Under the pieces are notes generated by a model. The model was not told the origin of the DNA, did no database searches, and saw only the letters and a list, made by a program, of their open reading frames with translations. Positions 9,883-17,870 of a DNA stretch of 64,000 nt are shown here, in pieces. Made by a program: the position numbers and the translations under genes. The stretch is from NCBI RefSeq assembly GCF_014595995.2, contig NZ_CP063989.1, positions 620,001 through 684,000 on the forward strand, in the 5' to 3' direction. The stretch is from Actinomyces respiraculi. Its GTDB lineage: Bacteria; Actinomycetota; Actinomycetes; Actinomycetales; Actinomycetaceae. Numbering within the stretch: position 1 is the first letter of the stretch; each line of letters starts with the position of its first letter.

Positions 9883-10926
9883 TCAGACCTCCAGCAGCAC
9901 CTTGATCTCACGGCGCTCATCCATGGCCTTGTAGCCCTCGGCGGCGTCGGCGAGCGGGATGCGCGAGGTGAAGACCTTGCCGGGGTGGATCTCGTCGGCC
10001 TGGATGCGGCGGATGAGGTCGGGCAGGTAGGCGCGCACCGGCGCCGGCCCGCCGTGCAGGTGCACCTCGGCCATGAACAGCCCCAGGCCGTCGATCGTCT
10101 GGTCGTGGGAGACGCCCACGAAGCCGACGTAGCCGCCGGGCCGGCAGGAGGCGATCGCCTGGTCCATGGACTCCTGGGTGCCGACGGCCTCGCACACGCC
10201 GTGCGCCCCGTAGCCGCCGGTGAGCTCCCTGACCTTCGCCGCACCCTCAGCGCCGCGCTCGGCGATGACGACGTCGGCACCGAACTCACGGGCCAGCGCC
10301 GCCCGGTCCTCGTGACGCGAGAAGGCGATGACCCGCTCGGCGCCCAGGGCCTTGGCGGCCAGCACTGCGCTGAGACCCACGGCACCGTCGCCGACGACGG
10401 CGATGGTCTTGCCCGGGCCGGCCTGGGCGGCCACGGCGGCGAACCAGCCGGTGCCCAGCACGTCGGAGGCCGCGAGGTAGTCGGCGATCTTCTGCGGGTC
10501 CTCGGGCTTTCCTCCGGGGACGACGACGAGGGAGCCGTCGGCCTGCTCCACGCGCATGTACTCGGCCTGCGAGCCGGTGTAGCTGCCGGCGTTGACGCAG
10601 CGCGAGGTGTAGCCCGCCTGGCAGATCTCACAGGTGCCGTCCGAGAGCATGAAGGAGCCGATGACGAAGTCGCCCACCGTGAGCGTGCTCACCTCGTCCC
10701 CGAGCTCGACGACCGTGCCGACGTACTCGTGGCCCATGTACTGGTTCTCCACCGGCTGCAGACCCCGGTAGGGCCACAGGTCCGAGCCGCAGATGCAGGC
10801 GGCCTCCAGCTTGAGGACCGCGTCGGTGGGCTTGACGACGCGAGGCACGTCGATCTCGTCGACGACGACGTCGCGGGGAGCGCGCATGAGGACGGCGCGC
10901 ATCTTCTGGGGGATTTCAGCAGTCAT
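9883..10926 (-). CDS. Zinc-dependent alcohol dehydrogenase family protein
   Basis: A 347-residue medium-chain dehydrogenase. Catalytic zinc ligands are visible as Cys46 in ACICGSD and His66-Glu67 in MGHEYVG. Further cysteines (CEICQAGYTSRC) match part of the structural-zinc lobe. The Rossmann NAD(P) loop is VVGDGAVGLSAVLAAKALGA. Length is standard for the family. The substrate cannot be assigned; the sequence resembles the threonine dehydrogenase-like or glutathione-independent branch used on small alcohols or aldehydes. It stands alone between the methyltransferase and moeB and is preceded by about 110 bp of non-coding sequence. Confidence 0.88.
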   Translation of the reverse strand: MTAEIPQKMRAVLMRAPRDVVVDEIDVPRVVKPTDAVLKLEAACICGSDLWPYRGLQPVENQYMGHEYVGTVVELGDEVSTLTVGDFVIGSFMLSDGTCEICQAGYTSRCVNAGSYTGSQAEYMRVEQADGSLVVVPGGKPEDPQKIADYLAASDVLGTGWFAAVAAQAGPGKTIAVVGDGAVGLSAVLAAKALGAERVIAFSRHEDRAALAREFGADVVIAERGAEGAAKVRELTGGYGAHGVCEAVGTQESMDQAIASCRPGGYVGFVGVSHDQTIDGLGLFMAEVHLHGGPAPVRAYLPDLIRRIQADEIHPGKVFTSRIPLADAAEGYKAMDERREIKVLLEV

Positions 10927-11035
10927 CGTGGTAGCTCCTCACTCGCAGCGGCTCCCGTATCGGCGCCCGAGAGCCGTAACTACTTCATGGTAGGAAGTTT
11001 CGTGTCGGCGCGTAAGCCCCCGCCGGGTCCTCCCG

Positions 11036-11860
11036 TCAGTCCCCACGGCCGGGCGTGGCGTGCGGTCCGCACACGGGGCAGTCCGGGTGGCGCGTCACCC
11101 GGACCTCGTCCACGCGTGCCCCCCAGGCGTCGAACACGAGCAGGCGCCCGATGAGAGGCCGCGCACCCCCGACGACGAGCTTGAGGACCTCCGCGGCCTG
11201 CACCGAGCCGATAACCCCGGGCAGGACCCCAAGGACACCGGCCTCTGCGCCGGTCGGTACCGATCCGGCAGGCGGTGGAACCGGCCGCAGACACCGGTAG
11301 CAGGGCCCATGCTCGACGTCGAAGACACCCACCTGGCCGTAGGTGCCAAGGACCGCCCCGTGCACGAGCGGCACGCCGAGCCGTGCGGTGGTGTCGCCGA
11401 GCAGGTAGCGGACGGGGAAGCTGTCGGTGGCGTCGACGACGACGTCCCACCCGTCAAGGACCTCCAGGGCGTTGCCCTCCGTCACCCGCTCGGGCACCGC
11501 AACCACCGCCACGTCCGGGTTGAGGGCGGTCAGCGCCGCGTGCGCCGAGGCGGTCTTGAGAGTGCCGGCGGCCTCAGTGCTGTGCAGGACCTGGCGCTGG
11601 AGGTTCGAGGTCTCCACGACGTCGGGGTCCACGAGGCCGAGCGTGCCGACACCGGCGGCCGCCAGGTACAGGGCGACGGGGGAGCCCAGCCCGCCGACGC
11701 CCACGATGAGGACGCGTGCCGCACGGATCCGCTCCTGGCCGGCCGTGCCGACCTCGGGCACGAGGATGTTGCGCGCGTAGCGCTCACGCTCGGCCGCCGA
11801 CAGCGCCTTCCGGCGCGAGTCGTCGACGACCGGCTCCCAGATGCCGACGCGGCGCGTCAT
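11036..11860 (-). CDS. moeB: Molybdopterin-synthase adenylyltransferase MoeB (ThiF family)
   Basis: A 274-residue E1-like enzyme that adenylates the C-terminal Gly-Gly of MoaD to prepare it for sulfur transfer in molybdopterin synthesis. The ATP-binding loop is VLIVGVGGLGSPVALYLA. The adenylation region NLQRQVLH follows, and two zinc-binding CxxC pairs are present (CYRC and CPVC). There is no C-terminal rhodanese domain, so sulfur must come from another protein. The start at 11860 overlaps the modBC stop by 4 nt (ATGA); longer in-frame upstream sequence is a shadow of modC. It is the last gene of the nar-mod unit. Its substrate, MoaD, is encoded at 27242-27511. Confidence 0.9.
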   Translation of the reverse strand: MTRRVGIWEPVVDDSRRKALSAAERERYARNILVPEVGTAGQERIRAARVLIVGVGGLGSPVALYLAAAGVGTLGLVDPDVVETSNLQRQVLHSTEAAGTLKTASAHAALTALNPDVAVVAVPERVTEGNALEVLDGWDVVVDATDSFPVRYLLGDTTARLGVPLVHGAVLGTYGQVGVFDVEHGPCYRCLRPVPPPAGSVPTGAEAGVLGVLPGVIGSVQAAEVLKLVVGGARPLIGRLLVFDAWGARVDEVRVTRHPDCPVCGPHATPGRGD

Positions 11861-13908
11861 GACTTCTCCTTGCGGGGGACGGCGGCCTCGCTGGACAGCG
11901 CGCCGCGCGAGGCGAGCAGACGCACCTGGACAGCCTTGACGACGCAGGTGGCCGCACCGCCCGGCTCCAGGCCCAGGTCCGCGATCGCGCCCGCGGTGAC
12001 GACGGCGGTCAGCCCCTGCCCGTCGCCCAGGGCCAGACGCACCTGCACCAGGGCGCCCGCCCGCTCCAGAGCGGTGACGGTGACGGGCAGGGCGTTGCGC
12101 GGTGAGCCGTGAGCGGCACCGTCCACCGGGTAGAGCGCCACGGCGTCGGGCGGCACGAGGGCCAGACCCTGCCCGCCGGGCGTCTCCCACGGCTCCCCGG
12201 GACGCCCCGCGACCCGGGTGCCGTCCGCCAGGACCAGGACCGGGGCCTCGGCGTCGCCCGCGAGACGCCCGGCGAGCACCGACGTGCCCGTCAGGTGCGC
12301 CGTGAAGGAGGAGGACGGGGCGGCCAGAACCCGGGCCGTGGGCCCAGACTCCACGACGCGGCCGGACTCGAGGACGACGACCTCGTCGGCCAGTGCCGTG
12401 AGGTCGAGGACGTCGTGCGTCACCAGCAGGAGGGTCAGACCCTCCTCAGCCACGCGGCGGGCGACGAGCAGACGCATGTCCTGGCGGGCGGTGACGTCCA
12501 GGGCCGCCATCGGCTCATCGAGGACGAGGACCGCCGGGTCCGTGGCCAGGGCCCGCGCCAGCGCGACACGGGCGGCCTGCCCACCGGAGAGCTGCGAGCC
12601 GGGCCGGTGCGCCAGGTGCGCCGCACCGACGGCGACCAGCTCGTCCAGGGCGCGCTCGCGGGCCGCCGCGCGTGCGAGCCCCCGGCAGCGCGGCCCGAAG
12701 GCAACGTTGTCAAGGACGCTCATGTGGCCGAAGACCCCCGGCGCCTGGGACAGCAGGGCGACCCCGCGCCGCCCGGCCGGGACGAAGACACTGCCGGGGG
12801 CACCGCCGTCGAGCAGCCGTCCCCCCACGCTCACGCTCCCTCCCTCGGCGTCGAGCAGCCCGGCGAGCACGGCGCAGGCCGTCGACTTGCCCGAGCCGTT
12901 GGGGCCGACGAGGGCAACGGCGCGACCCGCCTCGACGTCGAGGCGCAGGCCGACGCCGCGCTCGGCGCAGGTGAAGGACAGGTGGATGCTGCGACCGGCC
13001 GCGTCCTGACCTCGTGGGGGATAACACCAGTTCTCGTGGGGAATAACACCAGTTCTCGTGGGGGATAACACCAGTTCTCGCGGGGGATAACACCAGTTCT
13101 CGCGGGGGAGGGGGAGGGAGTGCCAGGGGATGCTTGTGGCGGCGACGACGACGAGGGACAGGGCGATGAGCACCACCGCCAGCGCCAGCGAAGTTGCCGT
13201 GTCGTTCTCCCGCTCCAGGTAGATCGCCAGCGGCATCGTGCGCGTCACCCCCTCCTTCGAGCCCGCGAAGGCGATGGTCGCCCCGAACTCGCCCAGGCTA
13301 CGGCCCAGCGCCAGGGCCGTGCCCCGGGCCAGAGCCGGGGCCACGAGGGGCAGCGTGACCCGTCCCAGGACCGTCCACGGGCCCGCCCCGAGCGTGCGCG
13401 CCACCGTCTCCGCCTGCCCGTCCCGGCTGCGCAGTGCCGCCTCGAGCGTCACCACGAGGTAGGGCATCGACACGAAGACCTGGGCGATGACGACCGCCGT
13501 CGTCGTGAAGGAGACCTGCACCCCGGCCGCCTCCAGTGCCGGGCCGAGCAGGCCGCGCTTGCCGAGGGTCGACAGCAGGGCGATGCCCGCGACGACCGGA
13601 GGCATCGTCATCGGCAACACTGCCAGGACGCGCGCCACCCTGACCCCCGGCCACTGTCGGGCCAGCAGCAGGGCCAGGGGGACCCCGAGCAGCACGGACA
13701 CGGCCGTCGCGATGACGCAGGTGCGCAGGGACAGGCCCAGGGCCGCCCTCGCCGGGCCGGAGGCGAGCAGCATTGGCACGTCCGCCCACGCCACCCGCGT
13801 GCCTAGGCCGACGAAGGGCAGCGTCAGTGCCGCCGCACCCAGGATCCCCAGCAGGAGGACCGGGGCGGGCAGCGGGCTGCGGGCGGCCCGGGGATGGCGG
13901 GCGCTCAC
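11857..13908 (-). CDS. modBC: Molybdate ABC transporter permease-ATPase fusion ModBC
   Basis: A single 683-residue protein joins the molybdate permease and its ATPase. Residues 1-265 are ModB, with multiple membrane spans and the permease loop motif AETVARTLGAGPWTVLGRVTLP. Residues about 267-299 are a linker made by a 22-bp tandem repeat read in three frames (ENWCYPP, ELVLSP, TGVIPH). ModC follows: Walker A LVGPNGSGKST (near 339), signature LSGGQAARVALARAL, Walker B VLVLDEPMAALD, then a C-terminal molybdate-binding TOBE domain. The start is GTG at 13908, overlapping the modA stop (GTGA). The fusion would fix ModB:ModC stoichiometry. Its reading frame depends on repeat number. Confidence 0.92.
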   Translation of the reverse strand: MSARHPRAARSPLPAPVLLLGILGAAALTLPFVGLGTRVAWADVPMLLASGPARAALGLSLRTCVIATAVSVLLGVPLALLLARQWPGVRVARVLAVLPMTMPPVVAGIALLSTLGKRGLLGPALEAAGVQVSFTTTAVVIAQVFVSMPYLVVTLEAALRSRDGQAETVARTLGAGPWTVLGRVTLPLVAPALARGTALALGRSLGEFGATIAFAGSKEGVTRTMPLAIYLERENDTATSLALAVVLIALSLVVVAATSIPWHSLPLPRENWCYPPRELVLSPTRTGVIPHENWCYPPRGQDAAGRSIHLSFTCAERGVGLRLDVEAGRAVALVGPNGSGKSTACAVLAGLLDAEGGSVSVGGRLLDGGAPGSVFVPAGRRGVALLSQAPGVFGHMSVLDNVAFGPRCRGLARAAARERALDELVAVGAAHLAHRPGSQLSGGQAARVALARALATDPAVLVLDEPMAALDVTARQDMRLLVARRVAEEGLTLLLVTHDVLDLTALADEVVVLESGRVVESGPTARVLAAPSSSFTAHLTGTSVLAGRLAGDAEAPVLVLADGTRVAGRPGEPWETPGGQGLALVPPDAVALYPVDGAAHGSPRNALPVTVTALERAGALVQVRLALGDGQGLTAVVTAGAIADLGLEPGGAATCVVKAVQVRLLASRGALSSEAAVPRKEKS
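13011..13109 (-). repeat. 22-bp tandem repeat, 4.5 copies, inside modBC
   Basis: Four full copies (13011-13032, 13033-13054, 13055-13076, 13077-13098) and an 11-bp partial copy. On the plus strand each unit starts CTCGTGGGGGATAACACC, with one or two substitutions between copies. The unit length is not a multiple of three, so successive copies are read in different frames. All three frames are open, which keeps ModB and ModC fused at the present copy number. Confidence 0.97.
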
Positions 13909-14714
13909 GGGGCCGCCGGGGCCCCGAAGCCGTAGGAGGCGAGGATCTCCTGGCCGGCCTCAGACAGGACGAAGTCGACGAAGGCTTGGGCGGCCGTCGC
14001 GTTCGCCGCCTGGGAGGTGACCGCAACGGGGTAGTGGTTGATGACGGAGTTGGCGGGCAGTGCGATCGACTCGACGGCCGCGCCCGCGGCGGCCGCGTCG
14101 GTGGTGTAGACGATGCCCGCGTCGGCCTGACCGGACTCGACCTTGCCGCGCACGTCACTCACCTTCTGCTCCTCCGAGACCGGGTTGAGGGTGATCCCCA
14201 GCTCGGCGGTGAGCCTCGCCGTCGCCTCGCCGCAGGGGACGGCGAGGGCGCAGGTGACGAGGTCCGCACCCTCCAGGGAGGCGTCCAGGCCCGTGATGCC
14301 GGCCGGATTACCTGCGGGCACGATGAGGGTCAGGACGTTGGTGGCGAACTCCGTATGCTCCCCGACCAGGTCCTGGTCGACGGCGTCCTGCATGGTGGAG
14401 GTGCTCGCGGTGGCCAGGACGTCGGCTGATGCGCCCTCGGCGAGCGCCGCGACAAGGTCCTGCGAGCCCTGGAAGTCGAAGGACACGGAGGTGCCGGGGT
14501 GGGCGCGGGTGAAGGCCTGCACCAGCTCCTCGTAGGCCTTCTGGAGGGAGGCGGCGGCGAAGACGGTGATCTCACCGGAGACGGTGCCCACAGTGCCGGA
14601 GGACCCGGCGGCTGTGGTGGCCGGGGTGGCCGGGGTGTCGGACGCCCTGGAGCCGCAGGCGGCGAGCACGAGGCAGGAGACGAGGGCGAGTGTGATGACA
14701 GCGGCGCGGCGCAT
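13905..14714 (-). CDS. modA: Molybdate ABC transporter substrate-binding lipoprotein ModA
   Basis: A periplasmic-type binding protein anchored by lipid that captures molybdate for ModBC. A signal peptide (MRRAAVITLALVSCLVL) ends in the lipobox LAAC, followed by a short low-complexity spacer. The mature part begins ITVFAAASLQKAYEELVQAF, the usual ModA start, and includes FDFQGSQDLVAALAEGASADVLATA. The ATG at 14714 is preferred over the GTG at 14723 because AGGAG lies 8 nt upstream of it. The stop overlaps the modB start. It lies directly downstream of narI, so molybdate uptake is probably co-expressed with nitrate reductase. Confidence 0.92.
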   Translation of the reverse strand: MRRAAVITLALVSCLVLAACGSRASDTPATPATTAAGSSGTVGTVSGEITVFAAASLQKAYEELVQAFTRAHPGTSVSFDFQGSQDLVAALAEGASADVLATASTSTMQDAVDQDLVGEHTEFATNVLTLIVPAGNPAGITGLDASLEGADLVTCALAVPCGEATARLTAELGITLNPVSEEQKVSDVRGKVESGQADAGIVYTTDAAAAGAAVESIALPANSVINHYPVAVTSQAANATAAQAFVDFVLSEAGQEILASYGFGAPAAP

Positions 14715-14742
14715 GGCGGTCACTCCTGGCGCGGGCCCCGGC

Positions 14743-15534
14743 TCAGGCCCCGTGCGAGGGGGTGAGGTCGTCCGCGCCGGAGTTGCCCGTGCCCTGCGTG
14801 CTCACCGGCTGCCAGCCGCGACGCGGTGCCACGGTCGAGGTCGCGCCCGTGCGTGAGCGGTAGACGACGTAGGGGCGTGTCGTGTAGCCCACCGGGGCAC
14901 TGACGGCGTGCACGAGACGGGTGAAGGGCCAGATGGCGAAGAGCAGCAGCCCCGCCACGATGTGCAGCTTGAAGACCACCGGTACCTCAGCCATGAGGTG
15001 CGCCTGCGGGTTGAGCAGGAAGATCGAGCGGAACCACGGGCTGATCGTCTCGCGGTAGTCATAGCCCTCCGCACCACCCAGGAGCTGGGTCGTCACCGTT
15101 GCGGCGAAGCCCAGCAGGACCGGCACGAGCAGCAGCACGTACATGACCTTGTCGTTCCTCGTCGTGGCCAGACGGACCGACTTGATCACGATCCGGCGGT
15201 AGAGCAGCCCCGCCAGGCCCACCACCGTCATGACGCCCGCGATGGTCCCCGGGATGACGGCCACGAGATGGTACACGTGCTCGGACACGCCCAGCGCCTG
15301 CGTCCACGACTTGGGCAGGACCAGCCCCATGAAGTGGCCCATGGCGACGAAGAGGATCCCGAAGTGGAACAGGGGCGAGGCCCACCTCAGGATCGCCCTC
15401 TCGTTCCACTGCGAGGACCGGCTCGTCCACCCGAACTGGTCCGTGCGGTAGCGCCACACGAGCCCGATGACGAGCAGCAGGAAGCAGGCGTAGGGCAGAG
15501 CGGTCCACACGACCGCGGACTCGAAGGTGCTCAT
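14743..15534 (-). CDS. narI: Respiratory nitrate reductase gamma subunit (cytochrome b)
   Basis: A 263-residue integral membrane diheme cytochrome b that oxidises quinol and passes electrons to NarH. Five hydrophobic spans are seen, beginning with ALPYACFLLLVIGLVWRYR. Histidines in WASPLFHFGILFVAMGHFMG and in FKLHIVAGLLLFAIWPFTRLVHA are at the positions used for heme ligation in NarI. The last 40 or so residues are hydrophilic. The start overlaps the narJ stop by 4 nt. It is the fourth structural gene of narGHJI. Confidence 0.95.
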   Translation of the reverse strand: MSTFESAVVWTALPYACFLLLVIGLVWRYRTDQFGWTSRSSQWNERAILRWASPLFHFGILFVAMGHFMGLVLPKSWTQALGVSEHVYHLVAVIPGTIAGVMTVVGLAGLLYRRIVIKSVRLATTRNDKVMYVLLLVPVLLGFAATVTTQLLGGAEGYDYRETISPWFRSIFLLNPQAHLMAEVPVVFKLHIVAGLLLFAIWPFTRLVHAVSAPVGYTTRPYVVYRSRTGATSTVAPRRGWQPVSTQGTGNSGADDLTPSHGA

Positions 15535-16286
15535 GGGCGGCTCTCCTGACTCGGGCCCCAGGCGGGCATGCCCGGGACTCGCGTGACGGGGGTGGAGGGG
15601 AAGGGAAGGGTCTGGGTGACACCGACGGTCTCCGTGGGCGGGCCGGCGGACACCAGCGCTCGGATGCGCCCCGCCGTCGCCTCGTCGATCTGCGGCAAGG
15701 TCATCGACACCGCCTCGACGAGGCGCCTGTAGGGGCTGGAGGCGTCCGCGAGCGCCGCTCGCAGGACCTCGATGCCCTCACGGTGCGAGGACAGCAGGGC
15801 CTCGGCCACCTCGTCGCCGCTGCGGGCGCTGAGCTCGAGGACCACCGGCAGGTAGTCGGGCAGCTCGTCCCCGACCATCTCGTAGCCGGCGGCGGCCAGC
15901 GCCTGCTTGAAGGCCAGGATGGCGGCGCCCCGGTGGCGCGTGTCCCCGACCGCGTAGTACGTCAGGTACAGGCAGCAGCGTCGACGCTGGTCGAAGGTCG
16001 CCACGTAGTGCTCGGCCATGGCCCGCTGCCCGCGCGCGCGGGCGGTGGCGATGAAGTCGCCGAGGGCCGCCGCCACAGGCTCGGGTGGAAGCGAGGCATC
16101 CTCGGTGGCCAGCGCCTGGGCGCATGCCTCCAGGCGGGAGGCGAAGGTGTCCTCGGCGGGGTAGTCCAGCAGGAGGGAGGCGACCATGTGGGTGGTCGCC
16201 CGCTGCCGGGCGGTGACCGCCACGGGGGTGACGGGCTCCAGCGCCGCCACCTGGGGGGCTCTGACGAAGGTGGTCATCTCGGGCAC
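15531..16286 (-). CDS. narJ: Nitrate reductase assembly chaperone NarJ
   Basis: A 251-residue cytoplasmic chaperone needed for insertion of the molybdenum cofactor into NarG before membrane docking; it is not part of the final enzyme. The NarJ/DmsD fold region contains LLLDYPAEDTF near the N-terminus and the conserved DQRRRCCLYLTYYAVGDTRHRG block. It sits between narH and narI, as in most nar operons. GTG at 16286 or ATG at 16277 could serve as start; neither has a strong ribosome-binding site, so the start is uncertain by three codons. Confidence 0.92.
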   Translation of the reverse strand: MPEMTTFVRAPQVAALEPVTPVAVTARQRATTHMVASLLLDYPAEDTFASRLEACAQALATEDASLPPEPVAAALGDFIATARARGQRAMAEHYVATFDQRRRCCLYLTYYAVGDTRHRGAAILAFKQALAAAGYEMVGDELPDYLPVVLELSARSGDEVAEALLSSHREGIEVLRAALADASSPYRRLVEAVSMTLPQIDEATAGRIRALVSAGPPTETVGVTQTLPFPSTPVTRVPGMPAWGPSQESRP

Positions 16287-16304
16287 CCGTGTCTCGCCGT
16301 CGGC

Positions 16305-17870
16305 TCAGCGTCCGGCGGGACCGACCGCTGGGACGCTCTCACGCCGCACCCGCGGCAGTGGCAGGCTCACCCGCCCGCCCTGCTCGACGGCGCCGCCGCA
16401 GGCCTCGGGTGCGCCCGCCCCCAGGAGCGTGCGCACGTCCTCACCCATCGCGGTCATGCCGCGCGGCACCTCCGGGGCGGCCGTCGGCACGACGTAGCGG
16501 TCGTCGTACTTGGCGATGGCCAGCAGACGGTACATGGCCTCCACCTGCGCGCCGTTCATGCCGACGGCACCGGCGATCCGCTCATCGGGCGTGCGCCCCA
16601 GGCGCACCTCGCGCATGTGCGAGCGCATCGCGGCCAGGCGGCGCAGGACCCTCTCGACCGGATTCGTGTCACCCGCGGTCAGCAGGGCGGCCAAGTACTC
16701 CAAGGGGATGCGCATCTCGGACACGGCCGTGAGCAGGACCCGATGGTCCTCCCCGTCCAGGCCGGCGGCCGCGACCTCGTCGACCACGGGCGACAGCGGC
16801 GGGATGTACCAGACCATCGGCATCGTGCGGTACTCGGGGTGCAGGGGCAGGGCCACCTCGTAGGTGGAGATGAGGTCCCACACGGGCGAGTCCTGGGCGG
16901 CCGTGATCCAGGACTCGGGCACGCCCTCAGCGCGGGCGGCGGCAATGACCTGCGGGTCGCGCGGGTCGAGGAGGATCTCGCGCTGGGCCGCATACAGGTC
17001 CTGCGGGTCCGGTACGGCGGCGGCCTGGGAGACGCGGTCGGCGTCGTAGAGCAGGACACCCAGGTAGCGCAGGCGCCCGACGCAGGTCTCGGAGCACACG
17101 GTCGGCAGGCCCGCCTCCAGGCGCGGGTAGCACAGGGTGCACTTCTCCGCCTTGCCGGTGGCGTGGTTGAAGTAGACCTTCTTGTAGGGGCAGGCGCTCA
17201 CGCACATGCGCCAGCCGCGGCAGGCGTCCTGGTCGACGAGCACGATGCCGTCCTCGGTGCGCTTGTACATCGCGCCCGAGGGGCAGGCGGACACGCAGGT
17301 GGGGTTGAGGCAGTGCTCGCAGATGCGCGGCAGGTAGAACATGAAGGTCTGGTCGATGCTCGTCTCGACCCTGCGTCCCATGGTCCTCAGGACCGGGTCG
17401 TCCTGCAGGGTCTCGGTGGAACCGCCCAGGTCATCGTCCCAGTTCGGGCCCCACTGGATGGTGGGCATGTACTCGCCCGTCAACTGGCTGCGGGCGCGGG
17501 CCACGGGCAGGGCGGGAGAGTCCTTCGGGGCGGACAGGAGCTTGTCGTACTCGTAGGTCCAGGGCTCGTAGTAGTCCTCAACCGTGGGCATGTCCGGGTT
17601 GGAGAAGATCTGGGCCAGACGGCGCAGGCGCCCGCCCGAGCGGGGCACGAGGCGTCCGCTGGCGCTGCGCGTCCAGCCGCCCCGCCAGCGCTCCTGGTCC
17701 TCCCAGCCCCTGGGGTAACCGACGCCGGGACGGGTCTCGACGTTGTTGAACCACATGTACTCGGTGCCCTCGCGGTTCGTCCACGCCTGCTTGCACGTGA
17801 CGGAGCACGTGTGGCAGCCGATGCACTTGTCGAGGTTCATCACCATCGCAATCTGGGCCATCACCTTCAT
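16305..17870 (-). CDS. narH: Respiratory nitrate reductase beta subunit (Fe-S)
   Basis: A 521-residue electron-transfer subunit with four Fe-S clusters. The cysteine groups are visible in order: CIGCHTCSVTCKQAW (residues 18-32), CEHCLNPTCVSACPSG, CRGWRMCVSACPYKK, where Trp replaces one Cys as in the 3Fe-4S site of NarH, and CTLCYPRLEAGLPTVCSETC. The start at 17870 shares one nucleotide with the narG stop (TGATG); upstream in-frame sequence is a narG shadow. It links NarI heme to the NarG active site. Confidence 0.95.
   Translation of the reverse strand: MKVMAQIAMVMNLDKCIGCHTCSVTCKQAWTNREGTEYMWFNNVETRPGVGYPRGWEDQERWRGGWTRSASGRLVPRSGGRLRRLAQIFSNPDMPTVEDYYEPWTYEYDKLLSAPKDSPALPVARARSQLTGEYMPTIQWGPNWDDDLGGSTETLQDDPVLRTMGRRVETSIDQTFMFYLPRICEHCLNPTCVSACPSGAMYKRTEDGIVLVDQDACRGWRMCVSACPYKKVYFNHATGKAEKCTLCYPRLEAGLPTVCSETCVGRLRYLGVLLYDADRVSQAAAVPDPQDLYAAQREILLDPRDPQVIAAARAEGVPESWITAAQDSPVWDLISTYEVALPLHPEYRTMPMVWYIPPLSPVVDEVAAAGLDGEDHRVLLTAVSEMRIPLEYLAALLTAGDTNPVERVLRRLAAMRSHMREVRLGRTPDERIAGAVGMNGAQVEAMYRLLAIAKYDDRYVVPTAAPEVPRGMTAMGEDVRTLLGAGAPEACGGAVEQGGRVSLPLPRVRRESVPAVGPAGR

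Noticed and set aside
11861..12190. N-terminal extension of MoeB
   Set aside because: The in-frame sequence is an Arg/Gly/Ala-rich shadow of modC; the ATG at 11860 overlaps the modBC stop and begins normal MoeB sequence.
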